A DNA stretch of 64,000 nucleotides from Noviherbaspirillum sp. UKPF54 (GCF_007874125.1 NZ_CP040128.1:1302001-1366000), one strand, 5' to 3'; shown: positions 39,865 through 50,552, counted from the first letter of the stretch. Made by a program: numbers and translations. The notes: generated by a model not told the origin, from the letters alone.

Positions 39865-39886
39865 AAGACCTAACCCTGGAGAAATT

Positions 39887-40636
39887 ATGTCCGTTACCAT
39901 GCGCGAAATGCTGGAAGCCGGTATCCACTTCGGCCACCAAACCCGCTTCTGGAACCCCAAGATGGCCCCGTACATCTTCGGTCATCGCAACAAGATTCAC
40001 ATCGTCAACCTGGAAAAGACTCTGGCCATGTACCAGGAGGCGATGAAGTATATCCGTCAACTGTCCGCCAACCGCGGTACGATCCTGTTCGTCGGCACCA
40101 AGCGCCAGGCACGTGACATCGTCGCGGCCGAAGCGCAGCGCGCCGGCATGCCTTACGTTGATCAGCGCTGGCTGGGCGGCATGCTGACCAACTTCAAGAC
40201 CATCAAGACTTCCATCAAGCGTCTGAAGGACATGGAAGCTGCGATCGAAGACGGATCCGTCGAGAAGATGAGCAAGAAGGAAGCGCTGATGTTCCAGCGC
40301 GAGATGGAAAAGCTGCAGAAGTCCATCGGCGGCATCAAGGATATGGGCGGCATTCCGGACGCGATTTTCGTGATCGACGTCGGCTACCACAAGGGCGCGA
40401 TTACCGAAGCCGCCAAACTGGGCATCCCGGTGATCGGCGTGGTCGATACCAACCACTCCCCGGAAGGCGTTACCTACGTTATTCCTGGCAACGACGACTC
40501 TTCCAAGGCAATCACTCTGTACGCGCGCGGCGTGGCGGACGCGATCCTGGAAGGCCGTGCGAATGCAACGGCCGACGTGCTGGAAGCAGTCAAGGGTGGC
40601 GCAGACGAATTCGTTGAGGTCAACGAACAGGCTTAA
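39887..40636 (+). CDS. rpsB: 30S ribosomal protein S2
   Basis: It is a structural protein of the small subunit, bound late near S1. The 249-aa sequence starts [20 protein letters not shown] with the S2 signature, and [18 protein letters not shown] is the second S2 signature. Length is typical. CTGGAGAAATT is the ribosome site. It leads the rpsB-tsf unit, with an attenuator-like terminator before tsf. Confidence 0.98.
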   Translation: MSVTMREMLEAGIHFGHQTRFWNPKMAPYIFGHRNKIHIVNLEKTLAMYQEAMKYIRQLSANRGTILFVGTKRQARDIVAAEAQRAGMPYVDQRWLGGMLTNFKTIKTSIKRLKDMEAAIEDGSVEKMSKKEALMFQREMEKLQKSIGGIKDMGGIPDAIFVIDVGYHKGAITEAAKLGIPVIGVVDTNHSPEGVTYVIPGNDDSSKAITLYARGVADAILEGRANATADVLEAVKGGADEFVEVNEQA

Positions 40637-40666
40637 TGCCCTGTGCCCCGAGGTCGGGCTTTAAAG

Positions 40667-40697
40667 AAGGGGCAACGGCTGTTCGCCCCTTTTTTTT
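40667..40697 (+). terminator. Terminator/attenuator between rpsB and tsf
   Basis: AAGGGGC and GCCCCTT form a 7-bp stem with an 11-nt loop followed by eight T. It should end part of the rpsB transcripts and so lower tsf relative to rpsB, as in enteric bacteria. Confidence 0.85.
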
Positions 40698-40763
40698 AGC
40701 CGACTTGAACGTATTTTGATTGAATGCGTCCGATGAGACGCCCACTGAATTTAGGAGAAAGAC

Positions 40764-41645
40764 ATGGCGGCAATTACCGCAGCAATGGTAGGCGAACTGC
40801 GCGCGAAAACCGACGCGCCGATGATGGAGTGCAAGAAGGCATTGACTGAAGCTGAAGGCGATATGGCGCGCGCCGAAGAGATCCTGCGCGTCAAACTGGG
40901 TAGCAAGGCTTCCAAGGCGGCTTCCCGCATCACCGCAGAAGGCGTAGTCGCTGCATACATCGCCGGCGGCGTTGGTGCCATTGTCGAGGTTAATTGCGAA
41001 ACCGACTTCGTGACCAAGAACGAAGAGTTCATCTCGCTCGCAAATACCACGGCGAAGCTGGCTGCCGAGAAGAATCCGGCCGACGTGGCAGCATTGTCCG
41101 CGCTGCCGGTCGACGGCAAGACGCTCGATGAAGTGCGCGCTGCATTGGTGGGCAAGATTGGCGAGAACATGTCGATCCGCCGCTTCAAACGTTATGAAAC
41201 CGGCTCCAAGCTGGTTTCTTACCTGCATGGCACCCGCATCGGTGTGCTCGTCGAATACGACGGCGCCGACGAGCAGGTGGGCAAGGACGTTGCAATGCAC
41301 ATCGCTGCGATGAAGCCGGTGGCATTGTCGGCAAATGAAGTGCCGGCAGACCTGATCGAGAAAGAGCGTTCGATCGCCGCGCAAAAGGCATCCGAATCTG
41401 GCAAGCCGGCCGACATCGTCGCCAAGATGGTCGAGGGCTCGGTGCAGAAGTATCTGAAGGAAGTGTCGCTGCTGAATCAGCCGTTCGTGAAGAACGACAA
41501 GCAGACGGTCGAGCAAATGTTGAAGGCGACTAATACAACCGTGAAATCATTCACGATGTTTGTCGTCGGCGAAGGTATCGAGAAGAAGCAGGATGACTTC
41601 GCTGCGGAAGTCGCGGCGCAAGTCGCGGCGGCCAAGCAGGCATAA
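40764..41645 (+). CDS. tsf: Elongation factor Ts
   Basis: It is the guanine-nucleotide exchange factor that recycles EF-Tu. The 293-aa protein has the N-terminal UBA-like helix ([22 protein letters not shown] split over 5-27) and the [14 protein letters not shown] signature near 74-87. A coiled-coil and C-terminal module complete it. TAGGAGAAAG precedes the ATG. It is expressed by readthrough of the upstream attenuator or from its own promoter in the 127-nt gap, and ends in a strong terminator. Confidence 0.98.
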   Translation: MAAITAAMVGELRAKTDAPMMECKKALTEAEGDMARAEEILRVKLGSKASKAASRITAEGVVAAYIAGGVGAIVEVNCETDFVTKNEEFISLANTTAKLAAEKNPADVAALSALPVDGKTLDEVRAALVGKIGENMSIRRFKRYETGSKLVSYLHGTRIGVLVEYDGADEQVGKDVAMHIAAMKPVALSANEVPADLIEKERSIAAQKASESGKPADIVAKMVEGSVQKYLKEVSLLNQPFVKNDKQTVEQMLKATNTTVKSFTMFVVGEGIEKKQDDFAAEVAAQVAAAKQA

Positions 41646-41653
41646 AAGGAAAG

Positions 41654-41674
41654 CGGGCCGAAAGGCCCGTTTTT
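41654..41674 (+). terminator. Rho-independent terminator of tsf
   Basis: CGGGCC-GAAA-GGCCCG, a 6-bp stem with a GAAA tetraloop, is followed by five T starting 25 nt after the stop. Confidence 0.88.
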
Positions 41675-41953
41675 CTAGGCGAATCAATTTCGCCGAAATA
41701 TTTTGTAACGGAAAAGAATGTAGACGCGTCGCTTGGCAAGCTGATGCGAGCAAGCCGGGAATCAATACAATTTCCTCGTGCAGAAGCTCGGAAATCATTG
41801 CTAAAACGCACTGTCTTACAGCTTATTAATATTTAAGTGCACCAGTAACGCCGGATTTCATCTAATCTTTAGCCGCACGCAGGCTAGCGGGAGATGAAGG
41901 GTGGCAACAACTGATTACCCTTTTGGAATCGCCCTTTATTAGGAGTCTAGCCA
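41675..41953 (+). promoter_or_regulatory. Long pyrH leader/intergenic region
   Basis: About 280 nt follow the tsf terminator without a gene. The segment is AT-richer than its surroundings, and I find no convincing -35/-10 pair. Close to pyrH, AAGGGT (41897) can pair with ACCCTT (41917) or alternatively with CCCTTT (41932), so competing hairpins are possible. AGGAG near 41941 is the pyrH ribosome site. Confidence 0.4.
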
Positions 41954-42670
41954 ATGACAAAACCAGCTTATAAACGCGTCCTGCTCAAACTCTCCGGTGA
42001 AGCGCTGATGGGTGACGATGCTTACGGCATCAATCGCTCTACCATTGAGCGGATGGTGGCGGACGTGGCCGAAGTGGCGAAGCTGGGTGTGGAGCTGGCG
42101 ATCGTTATCGGTGGCGGCAATATCTTTCGCGGCGTTGCGCCGGGCGCTCAAGGCATGGACCGCGCAACCGCGGACTATATGGGAATGCTGGCAACCGTAA
42201 TGAATTCGCTGGCCCTCGCCGATGCGATGCGTCAGGCCGGCCTGACATCTCGGGTGATGTCTGCAATTGCTATTGAGCAAGTAGTCGAGCCCTATGTGCG
42301 TCCCAAGGCGCTGCAATACCTGGAAGAGGGTAAGATCGTCATATTTGCGGCTGGCACCGGTAATCCGTTCTTTACAACGGATACTGCGGCTGCCTTGCGC
42401 GGGTCCGAAATTGGAGCCGAGATCGTTCTCAAGGCGACCAAGGTTGACGGGGTGTACAGCGCCGACCCGAACAAGGACCGCAACGCGACGCGCTATTCGA
42501 CAATCAGTTTCGATGAGGCGATCGCCAAGCACTTGCAGGTCATGGATGCGACTGCGTTTGCGCTCTGCCGCGACCAGAAGCTGCCGATCAAGGTGTTTTC
42601 CATTGTCAAACCAGGCGCGCTGAAGAATGTCATCATGGGTGATGATGAGGGCACTCTGGTTCACGTATAA
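41954..42670 (+). CDS. pyrH: UMP kinase
   Basis: It phosphorylates UMP to UDP and is a hexamer regulated by GTP and UTP. The 238-aa amino acid kinase-fold protein opens with [24 protein letters not shown] is the glycine-rich substrate loop (about 53-60). [18 protein letters not shown] and the [16 protein letters not shown] block are diagnostic. It begins the pyrH-frr-uppS-cdsA-dxr chain. AGGAG lies 8 nt before the ATG. Confidence 0.97.
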   Translation: MTKPAYKRVLLKLSGEALMGDDAYGINRSTIERMVADVAEVAKLGVELAIVIGGGNIFRGVAPGAQGMDRATADYMGMLATVMNSLALADAMRQAGLTSRVMSAIAIEQVVEPYVRPKALQYLEEGKIVIFAAGTGNPFFTTDTAAALRGSEIGAEIVLKATKVDGVYSADPNKDRNATRYSTISFDEAIAKHLQVMDATAFALCRDQKLPIKVFSIVKPGALKNVIMGDDEGTLVHV

Positions 42671-42694
42671 CTCATTGCCATTGTGGAGAACAGC

Positions 42695-43255
42695 ATGTCA
42701 GTCATTGAGATCAAGAAAAACGCTGAACAAAAAATGCACAAGTCGATCGAGACGCTGAAGGCGGACCTTGCCAAGGTGCGCACCGGCCGTGCCCATGTGG
42801 GGATCCTCGATCATGTTCAGGTGGACTACTACGGCACGCCCACGCAAATTAGCCAGGTGGCGAATGTCACGCTGATCGATGCGCGCACAATCGGCGTTCA
42901 GCCGTGGGAAAAGAAAATGGTCGCGGTGGTTGAAAAGGCGATTCGTGAATCTGACCTCGGCCTGAATCCGTCCACCCAGGGCGACCTGATTCGTGTGCCG
43001 ACACCGCCGCTTACTGAAGAGCGTCGCAAGGAAATCGTCAAGATGGTGAAGGGTGAAGGCGAGGACTCGAAGGTGGCGATCCGCAATATTCGCCGTGATG
43101 CCAACGAAGCGCTGAAGAAGCTGTTGAAGGATAAGGCTTGCTCGGAAGACGACGAGCGACGCGCCCAGGATGACGTGCAAAAGCTGACGGACAAGTTTGT
43201 GGCAGAAGTGGATAAGCTGATTGCCGAAAAAGAGAAAGAGCTGCTGACTGTCTGA
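42695..43255 (+). CDS. frr: Ribosome recycling factor
   Basis: It splits post-termination ribosomes with EF-G. The 186-aa protein begins [18 protein letters not shown] and contains [30 protein letters not shown] and [14 protein letters not shown]. An in-frame GTG four codons earlier is possible, but GGAG lies 7 nt before the chosen ATG. It follows pyrH by 24 nt. A 9-bp hairpin lies just after its stop. Confidence 0.97.
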   Translation: MSVIEIKKNAEQKMHKSIETLKADLAKVRTGRAHVGILDHVQVDYYGTPTQISQVANVTLIDARTIGVQPWEKKMVAVVEKAIRESDLGLNPSTQGDLIRVPTPPLTEERRKEIVKMVKGEGEDSKVAIRNIRRDANEALKKLLKDKACSEDDERRAQDDVQKLTDKFVAEVDKLIAEKEKELLTV

Positions 43256-43261
43256 TCGACT

Positions 43262-43290
43262 CTGCCGGATCGATACGCTCAATCCGGCAG
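43262..43290 (+). other. 9-bp hairpin after frr
   Basis: CTGCCGGAT and ATCCGGCAG pair perfectly around an 11-nt loop, 6 nt after the frr stop. No T-run follows. It may stabilise the pyrH-frr message or separate it from uppS, 147 nt further on. Confidence 0.55.
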
Positions 43291-43437
43291 TTCAGCGACG
43301 CCTGTTCTGGGCTGGCGGGCTTTCCCGTAGCCGACGGCCGGTCGCATGAAGAAGCCATTTGCGTGATAAGGTATGCGTTGCTTCAGCGGTGGAAACCGCA
43401 ATACACCCGATAACTTCATTTTGGCTTCAGCCTTCTC

Positions 43438-44196
43438 ATGACGCATCAGAGTTCAACCCAAGCGGTACCTATTGTTTCCGGTGTGCCGCGCCATATTGCC
43501 ATCATCATGGATGGTAACGGACGCTGGGCTACCAGGCGCTTTCTTCCGCGTGTCGCCGGCCATCACAAGGGGGTTGAAGCGGTACGCAATATCGTGGAAG
43601 CCTGCGTGACGCGTGGCGTCGAATATCTGACGCTGTTTGCCTTCAGTTCTGAAAACTGGCGCCGGCCTGCCGAGGAAGTGTCGTTGCTGATGCGCTTGTT
43701 TGTCACGGCACTGGAGCGCGAAGTGGCAAAAATGCATGCCAACGATATTCGCTTGAAGGTGGTGGGTGATCTCAGTCGCTTTGATGCCCGGTTGCAGGAA
43801 CTGATCGCCAATGCGGAGCGCCGCACGGCCAATAACACCCGATTGACGGTCACTGTCTGCGCCAATTACGGCGGCCGCTGGGACATCATGCAGGCCGTCG
43901 GCAAGATGGTCGCCGCGCATCCGGGTGAAACTGCTTTCAGCGAGGAACAGTTGGCGCCATATCTGGCCATGGCCTACGCGCCCGAACCGGACCTGTTTAT
44001 CCGTACTGGCGGGGAAGAGCGTATTTCCAACTTCCTTTTATGGCAGCTTGCCTATACCGAGCTGCACTTCACCGATACTTTTTGGCCGGACTTCGATGCG
44101 ACGGCGCTTGACCGTGCCATTGCATCCTATCAGCAGCGAGAGCGCCGCTTTGGTCGAACCAGCGAGCAACTGGTCGAACAGAAGAAGGCTTCGTAA
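43438..44196 (+). CDS. uppS: Undecaprenyl diphosphate synthase
   Basis: It elongates farnesyl diphosphate with eight isopentenyl units to make the C55 carrier lipid for cell-wall and polysaccharide synthesis. The 252-aa cis-prenyltransferase has [10 protein letters not shown] with catalytic D25 and [24 protein letters not shown] and [19 protein letters not shown] are further family motifs. Its stop shares one base with the cdsA start (TAATG). It uses isoprenoids built by Dxr, IspD and IspF. Confidence 0.97.
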   Translation: MTHQSSTQAVPIVSGVPRHIAIIMDGNGRWATRRFLPRVAGHHKGVEAVRNIVEACVTRGVEYLTLFAFSSENWRRPAEEVSLLMRLFVTALEREVAKMHANDIRLKVVGDLSRFDARLQELIANAERRTANNTRLTVTVCANYGGRWDIMQAVGKMVAAHPGETAFSEEQLAPYLAMAYAPEPDLFIRTGGEERISNFLLWQLAYTELHFTDTFWPDFDATALDRAIASYQQRERRFGRTSEQLVEQKKAS

Positions 44197-45014
44197 TGCT
44201 CAAGACACGCGTCATTACGGCGGTAATTTTGCTGGCGATACTGCTGTCGGTCTTGTTTTCCCATTCGTTTGTCTTCTTTTCTCTGGTTGCCGCGGTTTTT
44301 TTCGGCGCCGCAGCCTGGGAATGCTTTCGCTTGTTCCAGAATCGGCAGCCCCTGCTTGGTGCGGCACTGTGGAGTGCGGCATTCGTTTTCATCGTATTCA
44401 AGGGGGACTTGTCCCGTGCGAACCTGCTGTTCGGCTTGTGCGCCGCAATATGGGCGCTGCGCCTGGTGCCGTCGCTCGCAGTCGGTTTGCCCGCGGCGGG
44501 AAGCGTCGGCAACCGGCTGCTGAACGGGATATACGGCATCGCGATTCTTGGCTGCTTTATCGCCATTGCGGCATTATTCCGGCATTCGCCACAATACCTG
44601 CTTTCCGTGATGGCTCTCGTTTGGGTTGCGGACATTGGCGCTTATTTTGCCGGCAAGGCATTTGGCAAACACAAGCTGGCGCCGTCGATTTCGCCTGGCA
44701 AGTCCTGGGAAGGTGCGATCGGAGGATGGCTGGCTGTGCTGGTGATTGCCGCTGCGACGACCTTGGCTCCCGCACTCGCTGACACATTCGCGGCTCGCGT
44801 CCAGATGAAGTGGGGCTGGCTCGGGTTTGGCGCGGTAATGACGCTTCTGGTCGCGGCCAGTATCGTTGGCGATTTGTTTGAATCGCAGCTCAAGCGGCGT
44901 GTGTCGATGAAGGACAGCAGCAATCTGTTGCCGGGGCATGGAGGCGTGCTGGACCGGATCGACGCACTGATACCGACGCTTCCGCTGGCGATCCTGATTG
45001 ATTCATGGCTTTAG
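44196..45014 (+). CDS. cdsA: Phosphatidate cytidylyltransferase
   Basis: It makes CDP-diacylglycerol from phosphatidate and CTP in the inner membrane. The 272-aa polytopic protein has about seven or eight hydrophobic segments. [13 protein letters not shown] lies at about 166-178. The family signature [20 protein letters not shown] (about 228-247) carries the metal-binding Asp residues. It is translationally coupled to uppS and followed by dxr within 25 nt. Confidence 0.96.
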   Translation: MLKTRVITAVILLAILLSVLFSHSFVFFSLVAAVFFGAAAWECFRLFQNRQPLLGAALWSAAFVFIVFKGDLSRANLLFGLCAAIWALRLVPSLAVGLPAAGSVGNRLLNGIYGIAILGCFIAIAALFRHSPQYLLSVMALVWVADIGAYFAGKAFGKHKLAPSISPGKSWEGAIGGWLAVLVIAAATTLAPALADTFAARVQMKWGWLGFGAVMTLLVAASIVGDLFESQLKRRVSMKDSSNLLPGHGGVLDRIDALIPTLPLAILIDSWL

Positions 45015-45036
45015 GATAGAGATAGGTAGCGGCTGG

Positions 45037-46206
45037 ATGCAGCAAATTACGATACTCGGCGCGACAGGTTCGATCGGTGTTTCCACGCTGGATGTGCTCG
45101 CGCGCCATCCGGAACGATATCGCGTCTATGCATTGACGGCGCAACGCCGCGTGGAGGAACTTGCCGCGCAGTGCGAGCGTTTCAGGCCTGAAGTTGCCGT
45201 CGTCGGCTCTGCGGAGGCGGCCCAGGCTTTGTCAGTATTGTTGCGGGAAAAAGGCGTCAACACCGTCGTCGAATATGGAGAGGCAGCATTGTGTGCCGTT
45301 GCGAGCGCTCCCGGATGCGACGTGGTGATGGCCGCCATCGTCGGTGCCGCAGGGCTTGCGCCCACTATGGCGGCGGCGCGCGCCGGGAAAAAGATATTGC
45401 TTGCCAACAAGGAAGCATTGGTCATGTCCGGGCGCCTGTTCATGGACGCCGTTGCACAAAGCGGTGCAACACTGCTGCCGATCGACAGCGAGCATAATGC
45501 CATTTTTCAGTGTCTGCCCCAGGCATATCGCCGTACCCCGGCGCAGCACGGGGTCGCCAAGGTGCTGTTGACTGCATCGGGCGGACCTTTCCTCACGCGC
45601 GCGGTCGCCACCTTGGAAAACGTTACTCCTGAAGAGGCGGTCGCCCATCCAAACTGGGTCATGGGGCGAAAAATTTCGGTGGACTCGGCCACCATGATGA
45701 ACAAGGGGCTGGAAGTCATCGAGGCGCACTGGCTGTTCGGCGCCGCGGCGGAACAGATCGAGGTGGTGATTCACCCGCAGAGCGTGATCCATTCGATGGT
45801 GTCCTATGTCGATGGCTCGGTCCTCGCGCAACTAGGCAATCCGGACATGCGCACCCCGATCGCACATGCGCTCGCATACCCCGAGCGAATCGAATCCGGC
45901 GTTGCTGCGCTCGACCTTGCGCAAGTCGGTCAGCTCGTTTTCCAGCGGCCCGATTTCGAGCGTTTTCCATGTCTTAAGCTGGCCTATGACGCCTTGTTGG
46001 CGGGAGGCACAGCGCCGGCTATACTGAATGCAGCCAATGAAGTGGCTGTCGAAGCATTTCTGGATCGAAAGATCGGCTTCCGTGCGATCGACCGCCTGAT
46101 CGCGCAAGTCATGGATCGGGTGCCGCATGGCGAAGCCGGAGATGTCGGGACCTTGCTTGAGCAAGACCGTCGCGCCCGTCAGGCAGCCCAGGCGCTCATT
46201 CACTAA
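45037..46206 (+). CDS. dxr: 1-deoxy-D-xylulose 5-phosphate reductoisomerase
   Basis: It makes MEP from DXP with NADPH, the first committed step of the MEP pathway. The 389-aa protein begins [20 protein letters not shown], the NADPH-binding loop. [20 protein letters not shown] and [19 protein letters not shown] carry metal and substrate residues. An upstream in-frame ATG would overlap cdsA and add 13 unrelated residues, so the inner ATG is chosen. The downstream rseP gene follows by 11 nt. Confidence 0.97.
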   Translation: MQQITILGATGSIGVSTLDVLARHPERYRVYALTAQRRVEELAAQCERFRPEVAVVGSAEAAQALSVLLREKGVNTVVEYGEAALCAVASAPGCDVVMAAIVGAAGLAPTMAAARAGKKILLANKEALVMSGRLFMDAVAQSGATLLPIDSEHNAIFQCLPQAYRRTPAQHGVAKVLLTASGGPFLTRAVATLENVTPEEAVAHPNWVMGRKISVDSATMMNKGLEVIEAHWLFGAAAEQIEVVIHPQSVIHSMVSYVDGSVLAQLGNPDMRTPIAHALAYPERIESGVAALDLAQVGQLVFQRPDFERFPCLKLAYDALLAGGTAPAILNAANEVAVEAFLDRKIGFRAIDRLIAQVMDRVPHGEAGDVGTLLEQDRRARQAAQALIH

Positions 46207-46217
46207 CTGCTAAAAAC

Positions 46218-47585
46218 ATGACTCTGCTGCAGACTCTGATCGCGTTTTTCGTCGCGCTCGGCGTGCTGATCATCGTGCACGAGCTGGGGCATTACTGGGT
46301 GGCGCGCTGGTGCGGCGTCAAGGTCCTGCGTTTTTCGGTCGGCATGGGGCGCATTGTCTATTCGCGCCGTCTTGGCTCCGACCAGACGGAGTGGGCGCTT
46401 TCGATCCTTCCTTTCGGCGGTTACGTCAAGATGCTCGATGCGCGCGAGCAGGATTTAGCGAAGCTGCCGCCTGAGGAGCTCAAGCGTGAATTCACACGGC
46501 AATCGGTATGGAAGCGCATCGCCATCGTGGCGGCAGGGCCGCTCGCCAATTTTGTGCTGGCGATCGTGCTGTTTGCAGGGCTGTACAGTTATGGAATTCC
46601 AGAGCCGACAGCAAGGCTGCGTGCGGTTCCCGAAAATTCAGCCGCGTATCAGGCTGGATTGCGCGGGGGCGAATTGGTTACTGCCATCAATGGCGAACCG
46701 ATTCGGCTCTGGTCCGACTTGCGCTGGAAGCTGATGCAACTGGCGTTGGAAGGCAAGCAGGCACGGCTGGATGTGCAACGTCCGAACCCCGGCCCTTCGG
46801 GGGGGGATTTGCTGGATACGAAGACCCTTGACCTGAATAGCCTTTCCACTTCCGATCTGGAAGGCGACTTCCTCGGAAAGCTCGGCATGGATCTGGCCCG
46901 GCCACGTCCCGTGCTGGGCAGGATCATTGAGGATGGCCCGGCGATGCGAGCCGGCTTGAAAGAGGGAGATCTGATCCTCGACGTCAACGGTGGTGCGGTC
47001 GCCGATGGGCTCGCATTTGTGGAGCTGGTCAGGGCGTCGCCGGGGAAGCCGTTGCGCATTCACGGATTGCGCAATGGACGGGAATTCAGCCTTGACGTGA
47101 CGCCGGAGTCGTACAGCAAGGGTAATCAGGTGCTTGGTCGTATCGGGACGGAGGTGCCGCTCGCACCAGAAATGACGATTGCCAGTGATTCGCCATTGGT
47201 CGCCGTTGGAAAAGCCGTCAAGAAAACCTGGGAAACCAGCACGCTCACTATCAAGATGCTTGGTAAAATGCTCGTTGGTGAAGTTTCTTGGAGGAACGTC
47301 ACCGGGCCAATCACGATTGCGGATTATGCGGGGCAGACGGCTCGCATCGGCATGATCAGCTATCTCAGCTTCATTGCGTTCATCAGTATCAGCCTGGGGG
47401 TCATGAACCTGCTGCCCATCCCGGTTTTAGACGGGGGGCTTTTACTGTATTATGCGCTGGAAGTTTTGACTGGCCGAGCCATACCCGAGCGGTTTGGTGA
47501 ACTGGCCCAGCGTGCCGGGGTGGGCATCCTGATGACATTGATGGCTGTCGCTGTCTTTAACGACATCATCCGACTCATGTCCTGA
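46218..47585 (+). CDS. rseP: Site-2 protease RseP
   Basis: It is an intramembrane zinc metalloprotease that cleaves RseA to free sigma-E and removes remnant signal peptides. The 455-aa protein has the metalloprotease motif H21-E-L-G-H25 in the first membrane helix. Two PDZ domains lie in the periplasm (about 110-195 and 215-300), and a late helix carries NLLPIPVLDGG with the second zinc-binding motif. It lies between dxr and bamA, the standard proteobacterial order. Confidence 0.96.
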   Translation: MTLLQTLIAFFVALGVLIIVHELGHYWVARWCGVKVLRFSVGMGRIVYSRRLGSDQTEWALSILPFGGYVKMLDAREQDLAKLPPEELKREFTRQSVWKRIAIVAAGPLANFVLAIVLFAGLYSYGIPEPTARLRAVPENSAAYQAGLRGGELVTAINGEPIRLWSDLRWKLMQLALEGKQARLDVQRPNPGPSGGDLLDTKTLDLNSLSTSDLEGDFLGKLGMDLARPRPVLGRIIEDGPAMRAGLKEGDLILDVNGGAVADGLAFVELVRASPGKPLRIHGLRNGREFSLDVTPESYSKGNQVLGRIGTEVPLAPEMTIASDSPLVAVGKAVKKTWETSTLTIKMLGKMLVGEVSWRNVTGPITIADYAGQTARIGMISYLSFIAFISISLGVMNLLPIPVLDGGLLLYYALEVLTGRAIPERFGELAQRAGVGILMTLMAVAVFNDIIRLMS

Positions 47586-47638
47586 AACCGCGCCAATCGC
47601 GCGGCTCGCCCGGCAAGAATATTGATAATAAAGAACCG

Positions 47639-49978
47639 ATGAAATTACATTCCGAGCGTTTTTCACAGCCTTTTTTTGCCCGTCGCTTAATCGCCATTGC
47701 CGCCTTCACTCTTTGCACAGGCCATGCGCTGGCTGTGGAACCGTTCACCGTCAAGGATATTCGCGTAGAGGGAATCCAGCGCACCGAAGCAGGGACTATT
47801 TTCAGCTATCTGCCGGTGCGGGTCGGTGAAGTCTATACCGACGAAAAAGGGGCTGCCGCGATCAAGGCGCTGTATGCGACCGGCTTTTTCAAGGACGTGC
47901 GCATCGAGGTCGAGGGCGACGTGCTGGTGGTGTCGGTGGAAGAGCGGCCCGCAATTGCCGCCGTCGATTTTTCTGGTGTGAAGGAATTCGACAAGGATCA
48001 ACTGACCAAGGCGCTCAAGGAAATCGGTCTTGGCGAGTCGCGCATTTTCGACAAGGCGCTGCTCGATCGCGCCGAGCAGGAACTCAAGCGGCAATACCTG
48101 TCACGCGGCCTGTACGGGGTGCAAATCACGACTACCGTGACACCGGTCGAGCGCAACCGCGTGAATATCAACTTTGTCGTTGACGAAGGCGAGGTTTCCC
48201 GCATCAAGCAGATCAATATTGTCGGCAACAAGGCTTTTTCCGACAGCGAGCTGCGCGGCCTGCTGAACCTCAGGACGCCAGGTTGGTTCACTTGGTATAC
48301 CAAGGCGGACCAGTACTCCAAGCAAAAGCTCACCGGCGATATCGAGACCTTGCGTTCCTTCTATCTGAACCGCGGTTACCTCGAGATGCAGGTGGAATCG
48401 ACCCAGGTGTCGATTACGCCGGACAAGAAAGACATCTACATCACGATCAACATCAACGAAGGTGACAAGTTCACCGTCGGCGACGTCAAGCTGGAAGGCG
48501 AGATGTTTGGGCGGGAGCAGGAGCTGAAGTCGCTGGTGGAGCTGAAAAAGGGCGACGTCTATTCCGGTGAGAAACTCGCTGAAAGCGTGAAGAAGATTTC
48601 CGAACGTATGGGTAACTTCGGTTACGCATTCGCGAACGTCAACGCAAATCCGGAAATCAACCGCGAAAAGAAGGAAGTCGGCTTCACGGTGCTGATCGAC
48701 CCGGGCAAGCGTGTCTATGTGCGGCGCATCAGTATCGCCGGCAATACCAAGACGCGCGACGAAGTGATTCGCCGCGAATTCCGGCAATTCGAGGATTCGT
48801 GGTACGACGGCGAAAAGATCAGGCTGTCGCGTGACCGTGTTGACCGCCTCGGCTATTTCAAGGAAGTGAATATCGAAACGCCGGAGGTCCCGGGCACGAC
48901 TGACCAGGTCGATGTCAACATGACGGTTGCCGAGAAGCCGACCGGAAATATCCTGCTCGGCGCAGGCTTTTCGAGCAGCGACAAATTGACACTGACAGGT
49001 TCGATCCAGCAGGCCAATGCCTTCGGCAGCGGCAATACGCTCGGCATCGACGTCAATACCAGCCATCGCAACCGGACCATTGCGGTGTCGCAGACCAATC
49101 CTTACTTTACGGATGATGGTGTCAGCCGCAGTTATGAACTCTTCCTGCGCACCACGCGTCCGCCGGAAGTAAATACCGGCGATTATATCGTCCGCACCAC
49201 GGGCGGCAATATCAGGTTCGGCGTGCCATTCTCGGAAGTGGATACAGTGTTTTTCGGACTCGGCGTGGAAAAGACACGGGTGGAAACCTTTACCGGCGTC
49301 CCCGACCACAATGACAGTCCGCAACTGTACAAGCAATACGTAACCGACTTCGGCGATGGCACCAACGCCGACACTACCAGCTTCCCGTTGACTGTGGCTT
49401 GGCAACGCGACAGCCGCGACAGCGCACTTGTACCGTCGGTGGGGCGCTATCAGCGCGCCAACTTCGAGATTGCGCCAGTCGGAACGCTGAAGTATTACCG
49501 CGCAATTTATCAGCACCAGTACTTCAAGCCCTTGTTCCGTACCATTACGCTGGCATTGAATGGCGAACTGGATTATGGTCATGGTTTCGGCGGCAAGCCG
49601 TACCCGATCTTCAAGAATTTCTATGCCGGCGGGATTGGCTCGGTACGCGGCTACGAAGGCTCGTCGCTCGGCCCGCGCGCTTCCAACGGCGACCCTCTAG
49701 GCGGCACCTCGCGTATCATCGCGAACGCGGAACTGCAGTTCCCGTTCCCTGGTTCCGGCAACGACCGTACCCTGCGCTGGTTCACTTATCTGGACGGCGG
49801 CAACGTGTTCGGCGAGGGGGAGAAAATCCAGGTATCTGAACTGCGCTATTCGGCTGGTATCGGCATCAGTTGGGTCTCGCCGATTGGTCCGCTGAAGCTC
49901 AGTTATGGCAAGCCCTTGAATGCGAAGCCGGAAGACAGGAAGCAGTCATTCCAGTTCCAATTAGGTACCGGTTTCTAA
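47639..49978 (+). CDS. bamA: Outer membrane protein assembly factor BamA
   Basis: It is the central insertase for beta-barrel proteins in the outer membrane. The 779-aa precursor has a signal peptide (IAIAAFTLCTGHALA, cleaved near 32). Five POTRA domains span about 34-430; the first starts FTVKDIRVEGIQRTEAGT. A 16-strand barrel follows with GGIGSVRGYEGSSLGPR, the conserved VRGY/F loop near 665, and a C-terminal aromatic (TGF) as BAM signal. A short GC-rich hairpin (CCGCGC/GCGCGG) lies in the 53-nt gap after rseP. skp follows. Confidence 0.97.
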   Translation: MKLHSERFSQPFFARRLIAIAAFTLCTGHALAVEPFTVKDIRVEGIQRTEAGTIFSYLPVRVGEVYTDEKGAAAIKALYATGFFKDVRIEVEGDVLVVSVEERPAIAAVDFSGVKEFDKDQLTKALKEIGLGESRIFDKALLDRAEQELKRQYLSRGLYGVQITTTVTPVERNRVNINFVVDEGEVSRIKQINIVGNKAFSDSELRGLLNLRTPGWFTWYTKADQYSKQKLTGDIETLRSFYLNRGYLEMQVESTQVSITPDKKDIYITININEGDKFTVGDVKLEGEMFGREQELKSLVELKKGDVYSGEKLAESVKKISERMGNFGYAFANVNANPEINREKKEVGFTVLIDPGKRVYVRRISIAGNTKTRDEVIRREFRQFEDSWYDGEKIRLSRDRVDRLGYFKEVNIETPEVPGTTDQVDVNMTVAEKPTGNILLGAGFSSSDKLTLTGSIQQANAFGSGNTLGIDVNTSHRNRTIAVSQTNPYFTDDGVSRSYELFLRTTRPPEVNTGDYIVRTTGGNIRFGVPFSEVDTVFFGLGVEKTRVETFTGVPDHNDSPQLYKQYVTDFGDGTNADTTSFPLTVAWQRDSRDSALVPSVGRYQRANFEIAPVGTLKYYRAIYQHQYFKPLFRTITLALNGELDYGHGFGGKPYPIFKNFYAGGIGSVRGYEGSSLGPRASNGDPLGGTSRIIANAELQFPFPGSGNDRTLRWFTYLDGGNVFGEGEKIQVSELRYSAGIGISWVSPIGPLKLSYGKPLNAKPEDRKQSFQFQLGTGF

Positions 49979-50016
49979 TAATGGCATAATTGCAATTTGA
50001 TTTGCGGAGAATGACC

Positions 50017-50535
50017 TTGAAGTCTTTCACTAAAATATCGACCCCCTCTCGGCTTATGGCGTTGCTTGCATTGTGCATGCTCCCCTTGAGCAATGTGCAG
50101 GCGCAGGAATCCAGGATCGGATTCGTCAGCACCGAGCGGATTTTCCGGGAGGCGGCACCAGCCAAGGCTGCGCAGGCCAAAATCGAGCAGGAATTCTCGC
50201 GACGCGATAAAGAATTGCAGGACATGGCGGCACGGCTGAAAGGCATGTCGGAAAAGCTGGACAAGGATGCCGCCGTGTTGTCCGATTCCGACCGGGTCAG
50301 GCGCCAGCGCGACTTGGCCGACCTGGACAAGGATTTCCAGCGCAAACAGCGCGAATTCCGCGAAGATCTGAATCAGCGCCGCAATGAGGAACTCGCCACG
50401 GTCTTGGAAAAAACCAACAAGGTGATCAAGCAGATCGCCGAAACGGAAAAGTACGATATCGTGTTCCAGGAAGCGGTCTACGCCAGCCCGCGCATCGATA
50501 TCACCGACAAGGTTCTGAAGGCGCTCAACAAATAA
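50017..50535 (+). CDS. skp: Periplasmic chaperone Skp/OmpH
   Basis: It carries unfolded outer membrane proteins to BamA. The 172-aa precursor has a signal peptide ending SNVQA and a charged coiled-coil body (about 45-150), typical of the trimeric jellyfish-shaped Skp. I choose a TTG start (MKSFTKIST) because GGAG lies exactly 7 nt upstream; the ATG two codons earlier has only 1 nt spacing. Either leaves the mature protein unchanged. The gene sits between bamA and lpxD as usual. Confidence 0.9.
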   Translation: MKSFTKISTPSRLMALLALCMLPLSNVQAQESRIGFVSTERIFREAAPAKAAQAKIEQEFSRRDKELQDMAARLKGMSEKLDKDAAVLSDSDRVRRQRDLADLDKDFQRKQREFREDLNQRRNEELATVLEKTNKVIKQIAETEKYDIVFQEAVYASPRIDITDKVLKALNK

Positions 50536-50552
50536 CCCAAAGGAAGGCCACG

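Noticed and set aside
48101..49582. 493-codon minus-strand frame antisense to bamA
   Set aside because: Composition and extent match a shadow of bamA. No domain is seen.
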